DNA of 59,631 nt from Bacillota bacterium (GTDB taxonomy: Bacteria > Bacillota > Clostridia > Oscillospirales > Ruminococcaceae): positions 1 through 59,631 of the forward strand of contig JAKPUQ010000018.1 in the NCBI GenBank assembly GCA_029572815.1, given 5' to 3'. Below, piece after piece: positions 34,273-45,100 of this stretch. Both the position numbers and the translations under genes were made by a program. The first letter of the stretch is position 1, and each line of letters opens with the position of its first letter. The notes under the pieces were generated by a model. That model was not told where the DNA came from. It made no database searches and was given only the letters and a program-made list of their open reading frames with translations.

Positions 34273-36690
34273 TTATTGCTTGTTATATGTTACCCACTGA
34301 TAGTGTGCCTTGAGAGGTGTTCTGCCGTTGAATGCCTTGAGCCAGTCATCAACAGTTCTTCCGGGCCATGCGTTCATCATGATCTTTCCGGGAGTCTTGG
34401 GGATATTCTGGTAAGCAGTGTAAACAGCCTTGCCGTCAACATACCATGTGATATGATCGGGCTGCCAGTCAAAACCGTAGGTGTGGAATGCCTCAGATGA
34501 GTCAAATCCGAGATCATACATATACTCGTGTTTGCCAACACCGTCAGTGTAGTAGTTGAGCTGTACCTTTGTTGTGTCCTTACCCAGGATCTCGATATCG
34601 ATCTCATCCCAGGGATTGTTGTCTGAAGGACCTGTGTAGGTGAAGAACGAAGAAACAACGCCGTCGTTCTTTATAGCCTGCATAGAGGTCTCATAGTAAC
34701 CGTAGTGATAGAAGTTGTTTGTACGGAACTCGCCGCCTGAGTACTGAGGATTCCAGTCAGGGTTGCTGTCATTTGACCACTTCTGGTCAACGCTGAGCTC
34801 CAGTGCACCGCCGCCGATAACAGCATTGCGCTTGTACCACCAGCAGTCGAAGGGCTTGCCGTTTGTCCATCCGTCGGAAGCAAAGAAGTCGCCTGCATTG
34901 CCTGTACGGAAGTCAGATACCATTGTGGCATTCTTGTTCATAGGAGTACCCTTATCCTGCATACCGCCGTATACAGCAGGAGCGGGTGTAGTAGTCACAA
35001 CAGATACTGTAGTAGTTGTTGTGGTAGTAGTGCTTGTTGTAGTTGTTGTGGAAGTTGTTGTTGTAACGACAGGAGTCGTAGTTGTATATACAACAGGCTC
35101 ATTCCCCTGAGCATATGACTCAGGAAGTGCAGGTATCAGATTGAGGAGCTTCTTCTGGATAGAAAGCGGATCATTGCCTGTGATACCGGAACCGTTCTCG
35201 TAAACATCTCCGTTTATAGCGCCCTGCTTTGTCAGGTGCTTTTCATAAGAACCGTTATAGCTGTACTTATCGGGGTTAGCCAGGTGCTGCATGAGAAGAA
35301 TAGCATCGCTGAGCTCCACGTTATTATCAAGGTTTGCGTCGCCCCAGAGTGTTACATTTGAAGATGCAACAGGAGCAGTAGTAACTATAGGAGTTGTAAC
35401 AACAGGAGTTGTAGTTACAGGCTGAGATGCCTCGATGCTGAGGAGTGGCTTTGTGCCCTTGACGCCTGCATAAGCACCGTCAATATAAAAATCTGTAAGA
35501 CTCTCGGGAGCTTCAACATAGAGGACCATGCTCGAAGCACCCTCGGGAATAGTGTAAGCAGAATTTGAAAGATCAACCCACTGACCCTTAGGAGCGGTAA
35601 CGGTCTTAACCTCATCATACTTCTCAGTACCTGAGCTGTCCTTATACTGAAGTGCGAGCTTGAACTCAACAGAGTCCTCGGTATCCTGCATTACAGCAGT
35701 ACCGAAAGCGAATGTCTCGCCTGCCTTGAAGGGGTTGCTGCTGAGGTTCATTGAAGCGCCGTTCCAGTTGTCAGCACGTCCGGATACCAGCAGACCCTTT
35801 GAGCTGTTGTAGCCTGAGCTTGAAGTTACCTTAGCGCTGCCGCGTCCGGTCCAGTCGCCTGCACCTGACTCGAAAGCCTCAGTGAGGTAATAGCCGTTTG
35901 CATCGGGCTCTATGGGCTTCTCCGGCTCGGGCTCCTTGCCCAGAGTTATAGTATTCTTATTAACGGTTGCCTGACCGTTGCTCTCCCAGCCTTCAACGTT
36001 GAAAGCGACCTCATACATTTTACCCATCTGGAGACCCTTGGACTCCCACGCTTCAAAGTGCTTTGAAACGCTGATGGTACCTGATGTTCTGCCGCTGCTG
36101 CGAACGCTGAAATACTGTACGAAGGGCTTGTTTCCTTCGATAGTATATGAGTTGCGGTTCTCCTTGTAGATGTAGTAATTAGCGCCGTCGAGGCTTACTG
36201 TACCCAGAGGACTTCCTGCACCGGGCTGTCCGTTAGGAGGACACCAGTTTTTCCAGTCCTCAACGATGTAGTACTCGACCAGAGGATTCTGAGTCCAGCC
36301 GTAAATACAGAGACGCGAGTTACCCTGACTGCTTGCGGACCAGCTTACATCGAATTCACAGGTGATTCCGCCGTAGTCCTGGAAGCTCTTTGTGCTTCCC
36401 ATGTCGATACCGCGGCGTGCAAGGAAGTTACCATTAGGTCCTGCACAGTTCCACTGTGTAGAGAATGTACCATTGTCACCAAGAGTCATTGATGACGGCT
36501 GGCTTGTATCTGCTGCCCAGATCTCATAGCTGTAGCCGTCGGGACCTGTGCCCTTGTGCTGTCCTGCGCCGTTAAGACTGTAAGTTGTACCTGCTGCTAC
36601 TGCTGTAACGCCTGCAAATACAGACGATGAAGCACAAGCGATGGTTGCTGCCAGTCCCAGGGCAGCCATTTTAATGCCATTGAATTTCAT
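34273..36690 (-). CDS. xynD: Bifunctional xylanase-lichenase, GH11-CBM22-dockerin-GH16 (XynD-like)
   Basis: 805 residues, secreted (signal peptide to ~33). GH11 xylanase ~36-251 with nucleophile Glu139 (PLVEYYIVEDW) and acid/base Glu233 (VEGWESNG); CBM22 ~265-410; dockerin ~447-520 with a good first calcium loop (DANLDNNVELSD) and an irregular second (GDVYENGSGITGND); threonine-rich linker ~535-570; GH16 beta-1,3-1,4-glucanase ~577-803 with catalytic WDEIDIE (Glu696, Glu700). The order and length match R. flavefaciens XynD. The dockerin would bind it to a scaffoldin on the cell surface, where it cuts xylan and mixed-linkage glucan. A GTGAC-ataa-GTCAC inverted repeat (36713-36726) precedes the gene. 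Confidence 0.93.
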   Translation of the reverse strand: MKFNGIKMAALGLAATIACASSSVFAGVTAVAAGTTYSLNGAGQHKGTGPDGYSYEIWAADTSQPSSMTLGDNGTFSTQWNCAGPNGNFLARRGIDMGSTKSFQDYGGITCEFDVSWSASSQGNSRLCIYGWTQNPLVEYYIVEDWKNWCPPNGQPGAGSPLGTVSLDGANYYIYKENRNSYTIEGNKPFVQYFSVRSSGRTSGTISVSKHFEAWESKGLQMGKMYEVAFNVEGWESNGQATVNKNTITLGKEPEPEKPIEPDANGYYLTEAFESGAGDWTGRGSAKVTSSSGYNSSKGLLVSGRADNWNGASMNLSSNPFKAGETFAFGTAVMQDTEDSVEFKLALQYKDSSGTEKYDEVKTVTAPKGQWVDLSNSAYTIPEGASSMVLYVEAPESLTDFYIDGAYAGVKGTKPLLSIEASQPVTTTPVVTTPIVTTAPVASSNVTLWGDANLDNNVELSDAILLMQHLANPDKYSYNGSYEKHLTKQGAINGDVYENGSGITGNDPLSIQKKLLNLIPALPESYAQGNEPVVYTTTTPVVTTTTSTTTTTSTTTTTTTTVSVVTTTPAPAVYGGMQDKGTPMNKNATMVSDFRTGNAGDFFASDGWTNGKPFDCWWYKRNAVIGGGALELSVDQKWSNDSNPDWNPQYSGGEFRTNNFYHYGYYETSMQAIKNDGVVSSFFTYTGPSDNNPWDEIDIEILGKDTTKVQLNYYTDGVGKHEYMYDLGFDSSEAFHTYGFDWQPDHITWYVDGKAVYTAYQNIPKTPGKIMMNAWPGRTVDDWLKAFNGRTPLKAHYQWVTYNKQ

Positions 36691-36712
36691 AATATATCAG
36701 CCCTCTCATTCC

Positions 36713-36726
36713 GTGACATAAGTCAC
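36713..36726. promoter_or_regulatory. Candidate operator upstream of xynD-like gene
   Basis: GTGAC-ATAA-GTCAC, a five-base inverted repeat about 25 bases before the start codon. A loosely similar TGACC-aa-GGTCA lies upstream of the second GH11 gene (42023-42034). Short, so chance is possible. Confidence 0.3.
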
Positions 36727-36780
36727 TGTTTTATTTACATTTAAGCAGCATGACCGCAGTCACCGGAGAGGCGCCACAGG

Positions 36781-37572
36781 TCATGTTGCATTTTGTGCTT
36801 TCTTGCGGTATTCAGAGGGAGTAAATCCCGTCTGCTCCTTGAACTGTCTGGCGAAGTGAACATAGCTGTGGTAACCGCTGCTTGCGGAGATGTCATTTAT
36901 GTTCATATTGGTAGTAGAGAGCAGCATTTTCGCGTAGCTGACCCTGCTCCTTACCAGATCCTCGATAAAGGTCATACCGAAGTGTTTCTTGTAGGCGTGC
37001 TGGAAAGCCGAACGGCTCATGCGCACCTCATGGGCGGTGCTGTCCACATTGCGCTGCTCATATGGGCGGCTGTAGATCTTGTTTCGCACCGTTGATATAA
37101 GCTCGAACTGAGCGCTCCTTCTGCCTGAGACGCTGTTGATGGAGCTCTCTCTTATTTTAATGAACATCAGCTTCATGAAAAGCTCAGCCGACTCTGCCTT
37201 ACAGGGATTATCGGAATACTTCTCATAGGCGATGGATTTTACGCAGTAGCTGAGGAACTCAAGAGGCATTTCCATAGGAGTCTCCAGAGGGATCCCCATT
37301 CTGAGGAAGTCCTCTTCCTCTCCCCTGTCATCGAAATCAAAGTGTACCCAGTCATTCTCAAATACACTTAGGGGAACGCAGCGATAGTGCTGAGGTCTGC
37401 CCTTAGGGTAGATGAAGACGGTGCCGGGCGAGGTAGTGACCTCCCTGCCGTCTATTTCAAAAATCGCGGGAGTCCTTACAAGCAGGAGAAGGTAGTCTCC
37501 GCTCCCGTCGGGTCTGTCAATAAAGAAGTCTGCGTCGTGGCAGTGATCGAAGCCAACATTATTAATTATCAT
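36781..37572 (-). CDS. AraC family regulator
   Basis: About 263 residues. Cupin-like N-terminus (PGTVFIYPKGRPQHYRCVPL) and C-terminal AraC helix-turn-helix (VRMSRSAFQHAYKKHFGMTF, MNINDISASSGYHSYVHFARQFKE). Directly upstream of, and co-directional with, the xynD-like gene, 90 bases apart. It likely controls nearby xylanase genes. ATG at 37572 (MIINNVGFDHC) has GGAGAG upstream; a TTG two codons earlier is less likely. Confidence 0.88.
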   Translation of the reverse strand: MIINNVGFDHCHDADFFIDRPDGSGDYLLLLVRTPAIFEIDGREVTTSPGTVFIYPKGRPQHYRCVPLSVFENDWVHFDFDDRGEEEDFLRMGIPLETPMEMPLEFLSYCVKSIAYEKYSDNPCKAESAELFMKLMFIKIRESSINSVSGRRSAQFELISTVRNKIYSRPYEQRNVDSTAHEVRMSRSAFQHAYKKHFGMTFIEDLVRSRVSYAKMLLSTTNMNINDISASSGYHSYVHFARQFKEQTGFTPSEYRKKAQNAT

Positions 37573-37733
37573 TGTCAACTCTCCATTTTCTGAATTATTC
37601 TGTTTTTGACAAATCCCTATCTTAAAAATCCGTGATCCATGTTATTTTCTACAATGATTATACCACTTTCAAACCTATAAATATATTATTTTATTGTCAA
37701 AATTGGCAATTTTATGACATCTGCATAAAATGT

Positions 37734-37757
37734 TATCCCCTGCAGAAGCAGGGGATA
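37734..37757 (-). terminator. Terminator of the second AraC gene of the pair
   Basis: TATCCCCTGC and GCAGGGGATA, ten-base perfect stem, then ACATTTTATG on the minus strand. Confidence 0.65.
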
Positions 37758-37765
37758 GTAACAGA

Positions 37766-38518
37766 TCATTGATTTTCCTTACTGAAGTCAGGGAATTTGT
37801 ATCGTTTCTTATACTCCTTGGGCGTAACACCGAGATATTTCTTGAATATCTTGATGAAGTAGCTCTGCGAGCTGAAGCCCAGAAGGTTGCTTATCTCAGA
37901 GTCGGTATACTCCGAGAAGGTAAGCAGGTTAGCAGCTTCCTCAGCCTTGGTCTTGCTGACATAGTTGCTGAATGCGATACCTGTTTCCGACTTGAAAAGC
38001 CTTGAAAGGTAAGCAGGACTTATTTTAAGATAAGCCGCAGCGTCCTCGATCATGATCTTTCCGTGGAGATGATCGCTGATATAGTCGAGGGCGCGGACGA
38101 TCTGCTTTGAGTAGATACCGCTATTGCGCACACGTCTCATGTGGCGGGTATAGCCCTCTATCATCTCCTGATGCACCGCGTGGACTTCTGCTTCCGTGCG
38201 GCACTCATCGGATTTCATTATATATATGTCACTGAGGTTGTAAGCCTCCTCAAGAGTCATTCCGCTGTTGATGCAGAATCTTGCGATAAGAGCAGCAGAG
38301 ATAGCAAAGTGGTATTTCAGGTTCCTGAGTGGATCCTTGCTGAGGATACCGTAGCCCTCGCTGCAAAGGGGAGTCGCAAAGACCTTTACCAGCTCGATAT
38401 TGCCCGAGCAGATACTCTCATAGCAGGCTATCTCGCGGTCAAAGGGCGCGTGCTCGAAGCCCTCCTCACACTTGAGGAAAAGATGGGAAGATATATATTT
38501 CTCTGTATAGTCACTCAT
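37766..38518 (-). CDS. AraC family regulator
   Basis: About 250 residues. An N-terminal alpha-helical sensing part that I do not recognise, then a C-terminal AraC helix-turn-helix (IEDAAAYLKISPAYLSRLFKSETG, YTDSEISNLLGFSSQSYFIKIFKKYLG). Start at 38518 with GAGAGGTG upstream; the reading to 38572 has no ribosome site. Lies between two polysaccharidase genes, all on the minus strand. Confidence 0.87.
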   Translation of the reverse strand: MSDYTEKYISSHLFLKCEEGFEHAPFDREIACYESICSGNIELVKVFATPLCSEGYGILSKDPLRNLKYHFAISAALIARFCINSGMTLEEAYNLSDIYIMKSDECRTEAEVHAVHQEMIEGYTRHMRRVRNSGIYSKQIVRALDYISDHLHGKIMIEDAAAYLKISPAYLSRLFKSETGIAFSNYVSKTKAEEAANLLTFSEYTDSEISNLLGFSSQSYFIKIFKKYLGVTPKEYKKRYKFPDFSKENQ

Positions 38519-38655
38519 GTCAAAACACCTCTCTGATATAATATGGATACCCTTCACGCAAGGCTCTGTCAAGCCTGCGGGGGACTTTTTTCCTTCTTAT
38601 ACATATTATATCATATAATTATGAATTAATCTACCATTTCATATATCCGAAGATA

Positions 38656-38681
38656 GCTCACCGCAGAATACTGCGGTGAGC
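38656..38681 (-). terminator. Terminator of the GH43 enzyme gene
   Basis: GCTCACCGCAG and CTGCGGTGAGC, 11-base perfect stem, four-base loop; T-poor after the stem. Confidence 0.6.
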
Positions 38682-38697
38682 CGTCGGTGATCAGCTA

Positions 38698-41667
38698 TTA
38701 CTGTCCTGATTCATGGAAGAAGTAAGGAAGTGCATTGTATACATAGTGTCTTACATGACCCCACCAGTGATCGTTGCCCTGAGCCTCGAAGTAGTAGAAG
38801 TTGCCCTTTGAGAAATCAGATGTGAACCGGAACTCATCAAGCTTCTTCATTGCCTCTATCTGAGGGCCGATATTTGGCTGTGCCATATCCTTCGTACCTG
38901 TTGCTGCAAAGATGAAATACTGCCTCGGGGTAAATCCGAACTTATGAACAGCATCTGCCAGATCCTGAGCCTTGCCGTCAGCGCTGTTGGGACCCCAGTG
39001 GTCGCCGCTGAGAGGCATGAAGTAACCAACGATGTCAAGGTCATTCTTGAACACAGCCCATGTGGAAACTGCGCCCATGGAGAAGCCGCCGTATGCTCTG
39101 TGCATTCTCGAAGCCTTCATACCCTCTGCTGTCGTGTTCTCCGCATAAGTGGAGTACTTGCTCTCCACAAAGGGGATAACGCTCTGGCGGAGCTCCTCAT
39201 AGAAGTTCTGAGCCGAGCTTCCATTGCCGTTGAAGGTTGGAGTTACCACGATAAGGGGCTCCAGCTCTCCGTTCATTATCATGTGGTCAAGCATATTCTG
39301 TATCATAGTATCGTTCTGGAAGAACAGTGTATTCTCGTTCTCACTTCCGCCGTGCATGAGGTAGAAGATATTGTACTTCTTGCTGGGATCGTAATTATAA
39401 GGAGTATAGACATACAGTGTCTTGTTGCCTCTTATTCCGTTATATGTCTCCTTCGTTACCTTGCCCTGCTGTGAGCATGAGTCAAAATAACTATTCCCGG
39501 GAGAGTCAGGAGCCGGAACATATCTCTTGTTCTCTTCATAATTGAAATTGCTCGGAGGCGGCTCCGGAGTATTGTCGGGAAACTCCTGTATCTTGCCCAT
39601 GATATACTGCTGGAGGAGCACAAGGTCATTGACCTCGAATTCCGTACTTCTGTCAACATCAGCCAGCTTCACAAGATCGGCAGCCTTGTTTGACGAGAGT
39701 ATAAGCTTTCTCGCAGCGATCATATCCATGGAGTTAATAATGCTGTCGGAATTTACGTCGCCGAGAATGAACTGACCGCCCACAGCGCCCTCTATCTCGG
39801 TGCCTGCCGCAGCTATCTTCACATCGTCAACGTAGAAGCTTGTTGAGCCCTTGTCTGTCTCAACATATATGTATACATTCTCCGCACCTGAGGGTATCCG
39901 GAAGCTTGGATTAGCAAGCTGAGACCATTTGCCCTTCATGGGAGAAGCACTTGCAATTTTATCGTACTTTGTAGTACCGTCCAGGTCATACTGCATGGTG
40001 AAGTGGAACAGCTGACTGTCCGCGCTGCCCTCATCATACATAACATTTGCGCTGAAGCTGTAGCTCTCGCCTGCTCTGAAGCTGCTGCCCAGCTTGTATG
40101 TTGCGCCCTGCCATTCACTGCTTCTGTCCGAGCAGCAGAGGGATTTGCTGCCCGTAAGAGAAGCCTTGGACGAAACAGCTACACTTGCGCCTGCTCTGCC
40201 TTCCCAGCCGTCATCGCCGCTCTCGAATGAGCAGCTCAGCAGGTAATCACCGCTGTCACCCGAAGGTGCAGGTGAGGTCGTAGTCTGGGGTGTTTCCTCG
40301 TCGTCGCCGAAGGTCCACCAGTCCACATTGAACAGATAGCCGCTGCCGCCTGTATACTTGAAGAACAGGTCATGCTCACCGCTTGCGCCGCTGACATCGC
40401 ATGAGACCTCTTTCCAGTCCTGCCAGCCGCCTGTTGCGGGCACAGAACAGGTACCGATCTTTTTCCCTGAAAGGCTGTCGAGATAGATCTCAATATTGCC
40501 GCCGTCTGTAGCAGACGCAATATTCGCAGTAAATTTCTCCGCACCGCTGCCGAAATCGACGCCGCTGACCTTAACGTAGTCGCCGTCCTCGATATTGGCA
40601 AGGTCGAGACCGCCGTTTGAGCAGTTCTCGGTCTTTACGCCCTTTGAGAAGCAAATGGTCTCGCCTTCAACTCTCTTGAAGGGATCCACGCTCTTGAGCT
40701 GCTTCGGACCTGTTTTTGAAGGCGAAATTGTAGGAATAGAGCCATCCGCACCGTAGGTGAACTCATCAATGCAGACGCTTCTGTCGAAGGTGCCGCCTCC
40801 GGGGAGACTTGCGTCATGATAGAACAGATATGAGTGTCCCTTGTAATCGATAACGCCGGGGTGGTTAGTGAAGCAGTTGTGCGGCCTCATAACCTGACCG
40901 CGGTATGTCCAGGGACCTGTAGGTGAAGGAGCAGTTGAGTAACCGAGGCTCTCTCCTCCGTCATTGCCGTAGAAAGCAGCAAACACCAGATAGTAAAGAT
41001 CCCCCCTCTTGTAGAACCAGGGACCCTCGCCATAGGAGCTCTGCTTGCTTGAGGGACCGAATGTATCCTTGTTCATGTCAAAATGCTTGATCTCGCCGTC
41101 GAGAGTTACCATATCCTCCTTGAGCTTTACATAGTAGCAGGTAGGATTTCCGAACATGAGCCATGCCTGACCATCGTCGTCAATAAAAACAGTCGGGTCG
41201 ATATACGCCCAGTCGGGACCGCAGAGCGGCTTGCCCAGAGCGTCCTTGAAAGGACCTGTGGGAGAATCCGCAACAGCAACGCCAATACCGCGTCCGCCTC
41301 CCGATTTGTTTTCGAGAGTCACATAGTAATAGAATTTACCGTTGCGTTCGATACACTGAGCCGCCCAGGCTGAGTCCTGTTTGCCCCATGAGAAGCTGTC
41401 CCATGAGAGGATCATTCCGTGGTCAGTCCAGTTCTGCATATCCTGTGAAGAATAGCAGTGCCAGTCGGGCATATGGTAATTGTCGGAGTTATCCGCATCT
41501 CTGCCGGTATACAGGTAAACCGTATCACCGTAAACCATAGGCGCGGGATCGGTGCTGTAGATGGTCTGGATGGCAGGATTGTCCGCATTTACATATGCAG
41601 GCGGTGTGATAACTGCTGCAGGTATGGCCAGAGCTGCGGCAGTCACCATTGAGAGTAGCTTTTTCAT
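38698..41667 (-). CDS. Cellulosomal GH43-CBM6-CBM22-dockerin-CE1 enzyme
   Basis: 989 residues, secreted (signal peptide to ~28). GH43 ~33-345 with the three catalytic acids in STDPAP (Asp40), YIDPTVF (Asp157) and SYGEGP (Glu214); CBM6 ~328-455; CBM22 ~475-622; dockerin ~635-697 with DVNSDSIINSMD and DVDRSTEFEVND; CE1 esterase ~715-985 with GFSMG (Ser863) and a DHWWGH histidine (His967 or 971). It would remove arabinose or xylose side units and feruloyl/acetyl esters from xylan. The dockerin is internal, placing the esterase at the C-terminus, as in the two GH11 enzymes nearby. Confidence 0.9.
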   Translation of the reverse strand: MKKLLSMVTAAALAIPAAVITPPAYVNADNPAIQTIYSTDPAPMVYGDTVYLYTGRDADNSDNYHMPDWHCYSSQDMQNWTDHGMILSWDSFSWGKQDSAWAAQCIERNGKFYYYVTLENKSGGGRGIGVAVADSPTGPFKDALGKPLCGPDWAYIDPTVFIDDDGQAWLMFGNPTCYYVKLKEDMVTLDGEIKHFDMNKDTFGPSSKQSSYGEGPWFYKRGDLYYLVFAAFYGNDGGESLGYSTAPSPTGPWTYRGQVMRPHNCFTNHPGVIDYKGHSYLFYHDASLPGGGTFDRSVCIDEFTYGADGSIPTISPSKTGPKQLKSVDPFKRVEGETICFSKGVKTENCSNGGLDLANIEDGDYVKVSGVDFGSGAEKFTANIASATDGGNIEIYLDSLSGKKIGTCSVPATGGWQDWKEVSCDVSGASGEHDLFFKYTGGSGYLFNVDWWTFGDDEETPQTTTSPAPSGDSGDYLLSCSFESGDDGWEGRAGASVAVSSKASLTGSKSLCCSDRSSEWQGATYKLGSSFRAGESYSFSANVMYDEGSADSQLFHFTMQYDLDGTTKYDKIASASPMKGKWSQLANPSFRIPSGAENVYIYVETDKGSTSFYVDDVKIAAAGTEIEGAVGGQFILGDVNSDSIINSMDMIAARKLILSSNKAADLVKLADVDRSTEFEVNDLVLLQQYIMGKIQEFPDNTPEPPPSNFNYEENKRYVPAPDSPGNSYFDSCSQQGKVTKETYNGIRGNKTLYVYTPYNYDPSKKYNIFYLMHGGSENENTLFFQNDTMIQNMLDHMIMNGELEPLIVVTPTFNGNGSSAQNFYEELRQSVIPFVESKYSTYAENTTAEGMKASRMHRAYGGFSMGAVSTWAVFKNDLDIVGYFMPLSGDHWGPNSADGKAQDLADAVHKFGFTPRQYFIFAATGTKDMAQPNIGPQIEAMKKLDEFRFTSDFSKGNFYYFEAQGNDHWWGHVRHYVYNALPYFFHESGQ

Positions 41668-42022
41668 AAGTACGCCCCCATTTTCAGATTTTTAATTACC
41701 CTTCTTTTGTGCATTTGTAAAAGATATACATAATACACATTTCTTTATTTATTATCTAAATTATAATTGTCGCCCTTGCCGCATTATATCATTATAATGA
41801 TAATTATAGTAATTTTTCTACTTCAAATAGCATTTTTGCGCTACGAATATCATGATTTTATCTTTAAACCAAATTTTCCAAAAACTTCCGTTATTTTGTC
41901 CACCTATTCCTCAAAAAATGGGTTGCCAATCCTTTTGTTTAGAAGTATTATATATAGTTATGCATTTGTTTTGTCCCTATTCAACCTATATTTTCGGATT
42001 TACCGCAATTTTTAGTCACTTT

Positions 42023-42034
42023 TGACCAAGGTCA
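42023..42034. promoter_or_regulatory. Candidate operator upstream of the second GH11 gene
   Basis: TGACC-aa-GGTCA inverted repeat in the divergent 41668-42165 spacer, just before the -35 of the GH11 gene. Confidence 0.3.
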
Positions 42035-42045
42035 CAAATTTTGAC

Positions 42046-42075
42046 TTGTTATTTCATAGTTTATTAATATATAAT
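42046..42075 (+). promoter_or_regulatory. Candidate promoter of the GH11-CE3-CE1 gene
   Basis: TTGTTA (42046-42051), 18-base spacer, TATAAT (42070-42075), about 90 bases before the GTG start. Apart from this and the repeat at 42023, the 498-base spacer is AT-rich with nothing clear; a short ORF at 41767-42015 looks non-coding. Confidence 0.5.
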
Positions 42076-42165
42076 AGTATCAAGATAAAAAAAGAGGAGT
42101 TTGGGCACTCCTCAGGGGATTACTAAAATCATGACATTGCTTAATTAAACAAAGGAGTGATTTAA

Positions 42166-45100
42166 GTGAAAACAAGCAAATTGATCAGCGGGATAGTTTC
42201 AGCATTATTAGTCGCTACAAGTCTTCCCGCAGCCCTTCCCTCCAGCGCCGCAGGTGAGACATACAGACTCAACGGCGCAGGTCAGCACAAGGGCACAGGC
42301 CCCGACGGCTACAGCTATGAGATCTGGGCAGCAGACACAAGCCAGCCCTCATCCATGACACTGGGCAAGAACGGTGCATTCTCCACAGAGTGGAACTGTG
42401 CAGGCCCTCAGGGTAACTTCCTCGCCCGCCGCGGTATCGACATGGGCAGCACAAAGACCTACCAGCAGTACGGCTCTATCGAGTGCGATTTTGATGTTGA
42501 CTGGTCCGCCGGCAGCTCAGGAAACTCCCGTATCTGTATCTACGGCTGGACACAGAATCCTCTCGTTGAGTACTACATCGTGGAGGACTGGAAAAACTGG
42601 TGCCCTCCCAACGGTTCACCCGGCGCAGGCAGCCCGTTAGGCAACTTTACACTTGACGGAGCAAAGTATTACATCTACAAGGAAAACCGCAATTCCTACA
42701 CCATCGAAGGCAACAAGCCCTTCGTGCAGTACTTCAGTGTACGCAGCTCCGGAAGAACAAAGGGCACCATCAGCGTTTCCAAGCACTTTGAGGCATGGGA
42801 GGCAAAGGGTCTCCAGATGGGTAAGATGTACGAGGTCGCTTTCAACGTTGAAGGCTGGGAAAGCTCAGGACGTGCAACAGTAAACAAGAATACAATGTAC
42901 CTCAACGGTATTCCTTACGGAAAGGATTCCACCGATGACGATCCTCGTCCCATAACGACCACAACCCCCACCGTTACACCAACCGTTGAGCCCGATGCAA
43001 ACGGATATTACTTCAGTACCGACTTTGAGTCAGGCAGAGGCAGCTGGGAAGGCAGGGGCAACGTGACCCTTACATCTTCCACAGGCTACAACAACACAAA
43101 GGGAATTCTTGTATCCGACAGATCCAACGAATGGAACGGCGCAGCCATCGAGCTTGATCCAAACGCTTTCAATGCAGGCGAAACTTACAGCTTCGGAGTA
43201 ATGGCAATGCAGAATACCGATTCTTCCGCCACAATGAAGCTCTCTCTCCAGTACTCCGGCAGCTCAGGCACAGTCTACGATGAAGTAGCAACAGCCAAAG
43301 CTTCCAAGGGACAGTGGGTATCCGTTGCAAATCCCTCATACACAATTCCCGCAGGCGCTACCGATCTCCTTCTCTACATCGAGACCACCGACAGCCTTGC
43401 AGATTTATATGTGGACAACGCTTTCGCTGCCAAGAGCGGCACAAAGCCAAGCATTGTTCCTTCCACAAGCACTCCCGTTACTTCCACATCTGATCCCGTT
43501 GTATCCAAGACCGACAAGATCAAGATCATGCCCGCAGGCGACTCTATCACCTTCGGTATGGGCGATGACGGCGGCTACAGAAAGTTCCTCGACTACCTCC
43601 TCAAGGAAAAGGGATACACCAATGTAGACTTCGTAGGTCCCGAGGGCTCAAACAGCGCTTCATTCAGCTACAACGGCAAGACCGTTACTTATGATGACAA
43701 CCACGCAGGCTATAGCGGCTACACCATCAAACAGCACGCAGGCGGCTGGAGCAATAACAGCGGTCTCTATGAGACACTCAAGAACAACAACGCAGTCAAG
43801 AGTGCCGATCCCGACATTATACTCCTCATAATCGGTACAAACGATATGACTGCAAACCGCTCCATGAGCGAGTGCGAGGACGACCTCCACACTCTCCTGG
43901 ACTATATGCTGGGAGATATGTCCTCAGACGGCATGATCTTCCTCTCCACCATTCCCGAGCTCAGCGCTTTCGGCGGCGGAGACAACACCCAGAAGATAGC
44001 CAACTATAACAGCCTCGTAAAGAAGGTCGCTCAGGAATACAGCAACAGCGGCAAGCACGTTACATTTGCTGACATTCACGGCTGCCTCAACGGCACAGCA
44101 GACCTTGGCGACGGTATTCACCCCAGCAAGGCAGGCTATGAGAAGATGGGCAAGTACTGGGCAGGCGTGATCGACGAGTACATCTCAGCTTCACAGTCCT
44201 CAACTCCCGTGGTACAGCCTTCAACAGGTGTACGCGGCGATACGAACCAGGACGGCGTAGTTGACGTATTCGACCTTATCCCCCTGAGAAAGGGTATCAT
44301 GGCAGTAATGGCAGGAAGCGGCAAGGCTGCTCCCAACTCAGACGTCAACGGCGACAATGACGTATCTGTTGCTGACCTTGTTACACTCAAGCAGTTCCTC
44401 CTCGGCAAGATCGACAAGTTCCCCGAGGCTGCTGTAACAACAACTACAACAGCACCCAGAGTAACCACAACTACCACAACAAAGCCCGTATCACAGGGTC
44501 AGAACCTCAACGCACAGATCCGTCAGGATATGCCTGTTCAGGTCCCCGACGGAGCAGAAAAGACCAGTCAGTGCAAGGTGGAGAAGAAGACCTACACCTG
44601 CAAGTACACAGGCAAGCAGAAACAGTGCAACGTTATCCTTCCTCCCAACTATGATCCGAACAAGCAGTACCCGGTAATGTATATTCTCCACGGTATCATG
44701 GGCAGTGAAAACGATATGATGAGCGGCTTCGGCACTCAGGGATTCATGACAGGACTTATGACAAGCGGACAGGCAGAGGAGTTCATTGCAGTTACTCCCA
44801 ATATGTTCACAAGTAAGACAATGAACGCTCCCAACGGTATCAACCAGCAGACCTGCGCAGAGTATGACAACTTCCTCTATGACATCTCAGACAGCCTTAT
44901 CCCCTTCATCGAGGCTAACTATCCCGTTAAGACAGGCAGAGAGAACAGAGCTATCACAGGCTTCTCAATGGGCGGCCGCGAGGCTATCTACATCGGACTC
45001 ATGCGTCCCGACCTCTTCGCATATGTAGGCGGTGCGTGTCCTGCTCCCGGAATCACCCCCGGCAGCGATATGTTCATGCAGCACCCCGGTTGTATGAGTG

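Noticed and set aside
34940..35110. Threonine-codon repeats (ACA/ACT runs) as a microsatellite of interest
   Set aside because: They encode the threonine-rich linkers normal for Ruminococcus cellulosomal enzymes.
41767..42015. 82-residue ORF in the divergent spacer
   Set aside because: AT-rich, hydrophobic, no ribosome site, and it lies across the regulatory region of two secreted-enzyme genes.
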